Below the pieces are notes generated by a model. It did not search any database and was not told where the DNA came from. It saw only the letters and a list, made by a program, of their open reading frames with translations. DNA of 8,205 bases. Origin: Phycisphaerae bacterium. GTDB taxonomy: Bacteria > Planctomycetota > Phycisphaerae > UBA1845 > Fen-1342. This document shows, piece after piece, positions 1-5,092 of this stretch (its first letter is position 1; every line of letters begins with the position of its first letter). The stretch covers positions 1 to 8,205 of the forward strand of contig JAFGRR010000049.1 of the NCBI GenBank assembly GCA_016935035.1. The letters are read 5' to 3'. A program made the position numbers and the translations under genes.

Positions 1-2
1 AG

Positions 3-974
3 ATCTACCTGAAGCGCGAGGACCTGAACCACACCGGCGCGCACAAGATCAACAACGTCATGGGCCAGGGCCTGCTCACCAAGCGCATGGGTAAACCGCG
101 CGTCATCGCCGAGACCGGGGCTGGACAGCACGGCGTCGCGACGGCCACCGCCGCCGCCGTTCTCGGACTCGAATGCGTCGTGTACATGGGGGCCGAGGAT
201 GTTCGGCGTCAGGCACTGAACGTGTATCGCATGCGTCTGCTGGGAGCCACGTGCATTCCGGTTGAGAGCGGGCAACGGACACTCAAGGACGCCATCAACG
301 AGGCCATGCGTGACTGGATGGCCAGCGTTGATAACACGCACTACCTCATCGGCAGCACCATGGGCCCCCACCCGTTCCCCACGATTGTGCGCGATTTCCA
401 ATCCGTCGTCGGTCGCGAAGCCAAGGAGCAGATTCTCGCCCAGGAAGGTCGCTTGCCGGATGTCATACTGGCGTGCGTCGGGGGCGGCAGCAACGCGGCC
501 GGAATCTTCTATCCGTTCATCGAGGATAAGAACGTCAGACTGATTGGCGTCGAGGCCGGCGGCGAGGGGCTCAACACCAACCGTCACGCCGCAACGCTCA
601 TGAGGGGTCGCCCCGGCGTGCTACACGGCATGCACACCATTGTCCTACAGGATGACGACGGGCAAACCGCGCCCGTGCACTCGGTCTCGGCCGGCCTGGA
701 TTATCCCGGCGTCGGCCCCGAGCACGCGCACTGGCACGCGACGGGGCGTGCGGAATACACGGCGGCGACGGACCAGGAAGCCCTCGATGCGTTCTCGCTG
801 CTATCGCGGCTGGAAGGCATCATTCCCGCACTCGAGTCGGCACACGCTGTCGCGCACGCTGTCAAACTCGCGCCGCAGCTTTCGCGCGGCACGCTGATGG
901 TCATCAATGTCAGCGGTCGCGGAGACAAGGACTGCGTCGAGGTCGCGCGTCTCACCGGCGAGACACTCGGCTGA
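3..974 (+). CDS. trpB: Tryptophan synthase beta chain (5' end outside window)
   Basis: TrpB joins indole to L-serine using pyridoxal phosphate (PLP), the last step of tryptophan synthesis, normally in a cytosolic alpha2beta2 complex with TrpA. The reading frame is open from the left edge, so the N-terminus (roughly 80 residues, judged from the usual length near 400) is missing and 323 residues remain. Visible family landmarks in order: KREDLNHTGAHKINN with the PLP-binding lysine at 45-47; ETGAGQHGVA with the glutamate expected in catalysis; the phosphate-binding glycine loop GGGSN at 480-494; AGLDYPGVGPEHA; and SGRGDKD near the C-terminus. No frameshift or missing key residue is seen. Stop TGA at 972-974. 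No trpA follows; the next gene is convergent, so trpB is the last gene of its transcript on this side. Identification is by recognition of family motifs. Confidence 0.97.
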   Translation: MYLKREDLNHTGAHKINNVMGQGLLTKRMGKPRVIAETGAGQHGVATATAAAVLGLECVVYMGAEDVRRQALNVYRMRLLGATCIPVESGQRTLKDAINEAMRDWMASVDNTHYLIGSTMGPHPFPTIVRDFQSVVGREAKEQILAQEGRLPDVILACVGGGSNAAGIFYPFIEDKNVRLIGVEAGGEGLNTNRHAATLMRGRPGVLHGMHTIVLQDDDGQTAPVHSVSAGLDYPGVGPEHAHWHATGRAEYTAATDQEALDAFSLLSRLEGIIPALESAHAVAHAVKLAPQLSRGTLMVINVSGRGDKDCVEVARLTGETLG

Positions 975-998
975 CCGCGTCGACCCGGCATCGCCAAT

Positions 999-1020
999 GT
1001 AGCGTCATCGAATTCGGCTT
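999..1020 (+). repeat. Degenerate copy of the GTAGC palindromic repeat
   Basis: In the 83-base gap between the convergent trpB and the YwaF-like gene, GTAGCGTC..CG....CGGCTT matches the second unit of the tandem array at 4894 at about 16 of 22 positions. It has lost most of its palindrome. No T-rich terminator is visible in this gap. Confidence 0.35.
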
Positions 1021-1057
1021 GGCAAAACGAGCCATGGGGCGCGCGTCTGTCCCACAC

Positions 1058-1807
1058 TCACGCCGCGCGCCGAGCCCTGATGCAATCCACTAGCCACCAT
1101 GGGCTGTAGCAGATGAAGATCAGGGCGGTGCCGAGGGCGGCGAGTGGCAGCAGCGACCATGGCCAAGGGCCGAGCAGGTCGATGATCGAGGCGTTTTCAG
1201 GCGGCCCCCACAGGTACATGTAGTTCGCGCCGATCAGGCCGTCGACGATGAAGATGACGATAGCCAGACAGAGCGTGACTACCCAGATCCACTTCCACGA
1301 ACCCGGCCGTGGCCTCATCCTAAAGCCGAACGTCAGCACGAGTGCCCCACTGACAATGCCGCCGTGCGCCGCGAAGTAATAGAAGTACGACGGACTGGGA
1401 AAGTGTCCGGTCACGTCGGGCGTGAGAATCGCCTGGAGAGTTCCGCCAAGCCCCCAGAAGTAGGTGAGTTCATACAGTCGCTGCGTCGCAGGCCCCGGCA
1501 TCGCGTCACGGCAGGCGAACACAATGGCCAACGCGACGACGTAGACGCCGATCGAGCAAACGTGCAGCGGAAGCGAATCCTCAAGCGTCCACGTGCCGGT
1601 CGCGATCTCGTACACCTGCTGAAAAACCGCGCCGCCAACGGTCAGGAGCGTAACCACGCTGGCCGCAGTCCAGCGCGTGCGGCGCTCCGTGGGTCGCCCA
1701 ACCGACCGGCGCAGTAGCACGATCAGCCCGATCGTCACCGCCGCAATCGCGGCGAGCGCACCGTTGTGTTCTGGCGAAAAGAGGACAAATGTGCCACGCG
1801 CCAACAT
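1058..1807 (-). CDS. YwaF/TMEM164-family integral membrane protein
   Basis: A 249-residue polytopic inner-membrane protein resembling the bacterial YwaF family (TIGR02206), related to eukaryotic TMEM164. Family-like motifs: FSPEHNG near residue 10, LPLHVCSIG at 79-87, GLGGTLQAILTPD at 119-131, HGG at 148-150 and GANYMYL near 193. About six to seven hydrophobic segments can be picked out (for example 16-32, 85-98, 174-188 and 218-235). The frame is open up to an ATG at 1891, but that extra stretch runs through an octamer repeat and touches a GTAGC repeat, and it translates to a low-complexity PFIPMSLRPFIHSS-like string. The ATG at 1807 matches the short N-terminus of the family and has a -10-like TACAAT 6 bases upstream. 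Bacterial function is unknown. From memory, TMEM164 is reported as a Cys/His acyltransferase; Cys84 and His148 here are possible equivalents (inference). Confidence 0.8.
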   Translation of the reverse strand: MLARGTFVLFSPEHNGALAAIAAVTIGLIVLLRRSVGRPTERRTRWTAASVVTLLTVGGAVFQQVYEIATGTWTLEDSLPLHVCSIGVYVVALAIVFACRDAMPGPATQRLYELTYFWGLGGTLQAILTPDVTGHFPSPSYFYYFAAHGGIVSGALVLTFGFRMRPRPGSWKWIWVVTLCLAIVIFIVDGLIGANYMYLWGPPENASIIDLLGPWPWSLLPLAALGTALIFICYSPWWLVDCIRARRAA

Positions 1808-1813
1808 GGCGGA

Positions 1814-1819
1814 ATTGTA
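1814..1819 (-). promoter_or_regulatory. Candidate -10 box of a leaderless promoter for the YwaF-like gene
   Basis: On the minus strand TACAAT is followed by six bases (TCCGCC) and then the ATG at 1807. Transcription would begin at or next to the A of the start codon. No Shine-Dalgarno is present and no good -35 is seen; the -35 position (about 1837-1842) falls in an octamer repeat. The same layout occurs in front of the glycosyltransferase at 4799. Confidence 0.45.
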
Positions 1820-1826
1820 CAGAGAA

Positions 1827-1867
1827 GAATGGATGAAGGGACGGAGGGACATAGGGATGAAGGGGAC
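1827..1867. repeat. Imperfect octamer tandem repeat, five units
   Basis: Read on the plus strand the units are GAATGGAT, GAAGGGAC, GGAGGGAC, ATAGGGAT and GAAGGGGAC (last unit one base longer). The consensus is about G-R-A-G-G-G-A-Y, purine-rich on one strand. The array lies just upstream of the chosen start of the YwaF-like gene and explains why the frame stays open beyond it. Confidence 0.6.
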
Positions 1868-1891
1868 GACCAGTTCCGCGTGCCGCCCCAT

Positions 1892-1946
1892 GTAGCAACC
1901 GTCGTCTCACCAGCGCCCCACGTAGCGGCCGACGTCTCGTCGGCCG
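1892..1946 (+). repeat. Two tandem GTAGC palindromic repeats (30-base period)
   Basis: Unit one (1892-1915) is degenerate: GTAGCAACCGTCGTCTC. Unit two (1922-1946) begins GTAGCGGCCGACGTCTC and folds into a 9-bp hairpin, CGGCCGACG with loop TCT. Both are preceded by a GCCCCAY stretch, so the repeat unit appears to include that flank. Unit two is identical over 25 bases to an inverted copy at 1996-2020. There is no T-tract after it, so this copy is not an obvious terminator. Confidence 0.65.
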
Positions 1947-1987
1947 TCTTCACGTCTGCGACATCCACATGCTCACCGAATTCGAAC

Positions 1988-2017
1988 AAAAAAGGCGGCC
2001 GACGAGACGTCGGCCGC
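1988..2017 (-). terminator. Intrinsic terminator of the FG-GAP lipoprotein gene
   Basis: Read on the minus strand, a perfect 10-bp stem GCGGCCGACG (2017-2008 with 2004-1995) closes a three-base TCT loop. It is followed by one C and six T residues (1993-1988). It sits about 30 bases past the TGA of the lipoprotein gene (2049-2051), the classic position and form of a rho-independent terminator. The stem is the palindrome of the GTAGC repeat, so a repeat copy seems to have been taken up as terminator. Confidence 0.8.
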
Positions 2018-2020
2018 TAC
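1996..2020 (-). repeat. Inverted copy of the GTAGC palindromic repeat
   Basis: This copy is identical over 25 bases, in opposite orientation, to the unit at 1922-1946; the two are about 50 bases apart. It forms the stem of the terminator at 1988-2017. The pair could also form one long hairpin across 1922-2020. Confidence 0.75.
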
Positions 2021-2048
2021 AGTGCTTGTCCCTGTTGTGCTACGCGGC

Positions 2049-3551
2049 TTAGCGCGCCAGGTCGTTGCGCACCCACGTAACGCGCGCGTCGTTCTCTTCG
2101 GTGCCTGACACCACGACCACCAAATCGATGTCGCCGTCGCCGTCTAGGTCGCCGTAACCCAGGTTGCCCAGGTCTCCGACCGGGTCATAGTCGGCAATCA
2201 GCGCCGGCGCCCACTCATCGCGCGGATTCCCGGTCGATTCGAAGTAGCGCAACGCCCCCGCCGTCGCGCCGACAACCAGCTCATTGCGCCCGTCGAGATC
2301 AATGTCGACCACGAGCACGTCGCGCGGCTCGAAGTTCTCATACGTGACGATTGGATAAGTGCCCCAGTCGTACTCGCGTTTCGGCCCGGTCGCGGGCTGC
2401 TCGAATAATATGACCTGCATCTGGGCGCTGCCGCTGGCGACGATGTCGACCAGTCCGTCACCGGTGATGTCGGCGAGGTCAATCGACCAAGCGTCACGCA
2501 CGCTGCCGACACGCCACTGCTGCCAGAACGTGTCCGAGCTGAGATAGGTGGTGCCGGCAACAAGCGGGTTCTCGAACCAGGCGACCTGGGCGTTGTTGTC
2601 GTTGCGAGCCGCGGATACGAGGTCGAGGTCGCCGTCGTTGTCCAGGTCGTATGCCATCAGGCCTGACGCTCCGTCTCGATCGAGGCGTTCCTGCCGCTCA
2701 TGCTTGCCGGCGCTGATCGATGACCACTCGTGCCCGTCGCGGGCACCGCCAGGATTGAGAAAGACGATTACGTCGCCGTCATAGATGTCGATCGGCTCAA
2801 CCGGTGCCTCGGGCCGCGGCTCAAGATGGATCAGGAAGAAACGCGAGGCCGCGATGTCGTTCCAGCCATCATTGTCGAAGTCGCCGATCTCCACGTCCGT
2901 GTAGTTCGACTCGACCGTAACGACGTAGTCGTCGAGGTTGATCGTGCCGCCGGCCACCTGGTTCACAGTGGCCTGGATGGCGGCGTCATCAACCGCGGCG
3001 GCACTGGCATCGATGCGTTCGTAGAGGGTGTCTTCTTCGTCCTGGTTGCCCCAGCCGCGAAGGTAGTACGGCCCCTCGGCCGGCTGGCGGTAGTACCAGA
3101 CGGCCTCGGCAGCGCCGCCGACGATGTCCAGCAGCCCGTCTCCATCAATGTCGCCGACCGCAACGTCGGACAAGTCGCGCATGTCGCGTTTGCTGTCGAG
3201 CGTGAGGCTGAAGAAATCCGTCGTGCCAACATCACCCTGACTGAGCAGAATCTGGATGACCGCCTGGTCGGCGCCATAGGCCACGACTGGGTCAATCTTG
3301 CCGTCGGCGTTGAAGTCGACGCCAAAGGCGCGCCGCCCCCGCCCGTCGCCGAGATCCAGGTACGTAACGGTTGTGACCGCCGTTCCGTCCGTGAACGTGC
3401 GCGCCAGGACGAGGTTGCCCGTGAACGTGGCGGCGGCGGAGACGCCGGCGGTCACCGACGACGTGTCATCGACGCAGCCGGCCACCATCAGGGCCAATGT
3501 CACAGCGGTCAAAGCGGCGAGGATCTTAGGCAGCGTGCTATTCGGGCGCAT
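2049..3551 (-). CDS. FG-GAP/VCBS seven-repeat beta-propeller lipoprotein
   Basis: An exported lipoprotein: a basic N-terminus and hydrophobic segment end in the lipobox LMVAGC, with the acylated cysteine at residue 26. The rest carries seven calcium-loop repeats of the DxDxDGxxD type: DFNADGKID, DIDGDGLLD, DFDNDGWND, DLDNDGDLD, DITGDGLVD, DIDLDGRNE and DLDGDGDID, at about residues 79, 134, 224, 302, 361, 416 and 468. Most are followed by a VxWFENP-like strand. Spacing is near 55 residues, with larger inserts after repeats 2 and 3, which fits a seven-bladed propeller anchored to a membrane. The ligand is unknown; FG-GAP/VCBS proteins are often surface-exposed. Start: a GGAG lies 8 bases before the ATG at 3551 but only 2 before the in-frame ATG at 3557, so 3551 is preferred; the longer form adds two residues. 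A strong terminator follows. Confidence 0.9.
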   Translation of the reverse strand: MRPNSTLPKILAALTAVTLALMVAGCVDDTSSVTAGVSAAATFTGNLVLARTFTDGTAVTTVTYLDLGDGRGRRAFGVDFNADGKIDPVVAYGADQAVIQILLSQGDVGTTDFFSLTLDSKRDMRDLSDVAVGDIDGDGLLDIVGGAAEAVWYYRQPAEGPYYLRGWGNQDEEDTLYERIDASAAAVDDAAIQATVNQVAGGTINLDDYVVTVESNYTDVEIGDFDNDGWNDIAASRFFLIHLEPRPEAPVEPIDIYDGDVIVFLNPGGARDGHEWSSISAGKHERQERLDRDGASGLMAYDLDNDGDLDLVSAARNDNNAQVAWFENPLVAGTTYLSSDTFWQQWRVGSVRDAWSIDLADITGDGLVDIVASGSAQMQVILFEQPATGPKREYDWGTYPIVTYENFEPRDVLVVDIDLDGRNELVVGATAGALRYFESTGNPRDEWAPALIADYDPVGDLGNLGYGDLDGDGDIDLVVVVSGTEENDARVTWVRNDLAR

Positions 3552-3701
3552 GCTCATCGCTCCGGGTCAGGGCCTGGGCGCATACCAGCGGCACTTTCCA
3601 GATATGCCGCCGTGTTTATCGGGTCGGATGCCTGGACCCCGCGCTTTAGCGCCGCGCTCGGATTGACGCAGCCAGATCGAACGGGAGATGGTGCGGAAGG
3701 A

Positions 3702-4799
3702 TCAAGGGGCGGGAGCCGGCACGGGCCTGGGTCCCAGAATAACTGGTTCCAACCTGCGCACGGCAGCCAAGACCTGCTCGGTCGTCAGGTCACGCATGCA
3801 CGAGCAATCGGAGCAGACGCGTTTATAGCATGGGGCACACGACGCCGGAGATGTCACAATCCGCGCATTGCGACTGTACGGACCGCAGCGGGCCGGATCG
3901 GTCGGACCGAAGAGCGCAACCATCGGCTTGTCGAGGGCGGCGGCAATGTGCATGGGGCCGGAATCGTGGCACACCACGCATGCAGCCAACTGTAGCAAGG
4001 CCGTCAACTCGCGCAGGGATGTGCGTCCGACCAGATCAACCACCGGCGTTGAACAGCCGGCGAGGACTTGGTCAGCGACGGGACGTTCGTCCGGCGCTCC
4101 CAAGAGCACGGTCGGCCGACCGGTCTCGTCATGCAGCCGGTCCATCACTTCCGCGATGCGTTCGGGCAACCAGCGCTTGGTGGCCCAGCGCGCCCCGGGG
4201 ATAACGGCGGTGAAATCGCTCACGGCGCATCCATCGGCCTCGGCAAGCAACACACGGGCGGCTTCGATCTCGTCCGTGCGCAATCCCAGCGGGAAAGCGG
4301 GCCGGATGACGTTTAGCCCTAATGTTTTTGCCAGAAACAGGTTGCGATCAACCGCGTGGCGGATGTGCCGGGGCGGCGTTACTCGGTGTGTGTAGAACAG
4401 CGACGCGAACTCACGGGCGTTCTGGAACCCAATGCGGTGCCGTGCCCCGCTGACGAGCGCCAGAAAGCCGCTACGAAAGAGCCCCTGGAGATCAACCACC
4501 AGATCGAAGCGGCGTTCACGCAACTCGTGGACGAATCGCCCAAACGCCCCAAGAACGCTCACGCGGCGGTGCATCTGGCCGTAACTTCGCCGGTCGAACA
4601 GGATGACCTCGTCCAGGAGCGGATGCCCCTCGATCAATGGGGCAAACCCATGGTTAACCAGCCACGCGATGTGCGCATCCGGCCGAGCGGCTCGCAAGGC
4701 CGCCAGCACCGGCAGCGCGTGCACGATGTCGCCCAACGAACTGGGCTTGATGATCAGGATGCGTCGCACGGCATTGTGGTCTAGGATTCTGGCCGGCAT
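3702..4799 (-). CDS. Glycosyltransferase family 9 (heptosyltransferase-like)
   Basis: A 365-residue GT9 protein of the WaaC/WaaF (ADP-heptose:LPS heptosyltransferase) type, two Rossmann domains. It would transfer a sugar, possibly heptose, to a lipopolysaccharide core or another surface glycan on the cytoplasmic face of the inner membrane. Motifs: ILIIKPSSLGDIVHALP at 14-30 with Asp24; VVDLQGLFRSG at 101-111; IPGARWATKRW at 200-210; HDSGPMHIAAALDKP at 278-292; LFGPTDP at 296-302. A cysteine cluster (C321, C324, C329, C332, C334) precedes the final helix. The frame is open to an ATG at 4880, but that part lies in a tandem repeat; the ATG at 4799 directly precedes the conserved N-terminal strand and has TATAAT 6 bases upstream. 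The C-terminal tail is proline-rich (PRPVPAPAP). Acceptor and donor cannot be told from sequence alone, so no symbol is given. Confidence 0.9.
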   Translation of the reverse strand: MPARILDHNAVRRILIIKPSSLGDIVHALPVLAALRAARPDAHIAWLVNHGFAPLIEGHPLLDEVILFDRRSYGQMHRRVSVLGAFGRFVHELRERRFDLVVDLQGLFRSGFLALVSGARHRIGFQNAREFASLFYTHRVTPPRHIRHAVDRNLFLAKTLGLNVIRPAFPLGLRTDEIEAARVLLAEADGCAVSDFTAVIPGARWATKRWLPERIAEVMDRLHDETGRPTVLLGAPDERPVADQVLAGCSTPVVDLVGRTSLRELTALLQLAACVVCHDSGPMHIAAALDKPMVALFGPTDPARCGPYSRNARIVTSPASCAPCYKRVCSDCSCMRDLTTEQVLAAVRRLEPVILGPRPVPAPAP

Positions 4800-4805
4800 G
4801 GCGTG

Positions 4806-4811
4806 ATTATA
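4806..4811 (-). promoter_or_regulatory. Candidate -10 box of a leaderless promoter for the GT9 gene
   Basis: A perfect consensus TATAAT on the minus strand is separated from the ATG at 4799 by six bases (CACGCC), with no Shine-Dalgarno. Transcription would start at about the A of the ATG. The -35 is weak: ATTACT at a 17-base spacing matches TTGACA at 3 of 6 positions. Compare TATAATCACGCCATG here with TACAATTCCGCCATG at the YwaF-like gene. Confidence 0.55.
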
Positions 4812-4843
4812 CCCACTTCGCGTAGCGCAGTAATCCGCCACCA

Positions 4844-4943
4844 GTAGCGTCGGCCCCCTGCGGCCGACGTGTGACGCCAAAGATGCCCCCGCGGTAGCGT
4901 CGCCGCCCGCGGCTTACGTGGAACGCCACCAACGCCCCAACGT
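4844..4943 (+). repeat. Tandem GTAGC repeats, 50-base period
   Basis: Two units start with GTAGCGTCG at 4844 and 4894, exactly 50 bases apart, and share a downstream ACGTG..ACGCCA segment. Unit one forms an 8-bp hairpin, CGTCGGCC (4848-4855) with GGCCGACG (4862-4869). Unit two has a weaker palindrome (GCCGC/GCGGC). Fragments at 4822 (GTAGCGCAG) and 4949 (GTTAGCGCC) may be further degenerate units. The array fills the middle of the divergent gap between the GT9 gene and pstS. Confidence 0.6.
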
Positions 4944-4981
4944 CCCCCGTTAGCGCCGCCTTTATACAAGACTGCCCCAGA

Positions 4982-4998
4982 CTTAACGCCCCCTTAAC
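4982..4998 (+). promoter_or_regulatory. Putative Pho box upstream of pstS
   Basis: CTTAAC occurs at 4982-4987 and again at 4993-4998, an exact 11-base period (one helical turn). Direct repeats with this period are how PhoB/PhoP/SphR-type response regulators bind, and CTTAAC/TTAACA-like half-sites are known from cyanobacterial and Bacillus Pho boxes. The site lies 94 bases before pstS, a standard phosphate-starvation target. I saw no other CTTAAC pair in the window. The regulator itself is not in view. Confidence 0.55.
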
Positions 4999-5008
4999 AC
5001 AGCCGAGG

Positions 5009-5014
5009 TATCAA
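5009..5014 (+). promoter_or_regulatory. Candidate -10 box for the pst operon
   Basis: TATCAA matches TATAAT at 4 of 6 positions and starts 10 bases after the second CTTAAC repeat, where a -10 is expected when a Pho box replaces the -35. The transcript would start near 5021 and carry a leader of about 70 bases. The match is weak on its own and gains weight only from the spacing. Confidence 0.35.
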
Positions 5015-5092
5015 CGAGGCGCGTGAACTCGGCGTCGGGGCGCCGAACGCGTTGGTAACCACAGGACTACCCTCCTGAATGGAAGGACTGTC

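Noticed and set aside
1016..1034. Possible hairpin after trpB (TGGC/GCCA)
   Set aside because: The stem is only four bases with no T-tract, so it does not qualify as an intrinsic terminator.
1808..1891. N-terminal extension of the YwaF-like gene to the ATG at 1891
   Set aside because: It encodes a low-complexity string from an octamer repeat, and its ATG lies in the flank of a GTAGC repeat. The start at 1807 fits family length and promoter spacing.
3639..3653. GCGC-TTTA-GCGC palindrome between the GT9 and lipoprotein genes
   Set aside because: The stem is very short, no T-tract follows on either strand, and it is not related to the GTAGC repeats.
2730..3995. Long plus-strand open frame (about 420 codons) opposite the FG-GAP lipoprotein and the 3' end of the GT9 gene
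   Set aside because: It is antisense to two well-supported genes, has no recognisable motif and an Arg/Val/Asp-heavy shadow composition, and crosses a real intergenic gap.
4800..4880. N-terminal extension of the GT9 gene to the ATG at 4880
   Set aside because: It overlaps the tandem repeat and the TATAAT promoter candidate; the conserved GT9 N-terminus begins just after the ATG at 4799.
5029..5046. TCGGCG/CGCCGA hairpin in the pstS leader
   Set aside because: A 6-bp GC-rich stem is expected by chance in this base composition; no riboswitch-like structure could be built around it.
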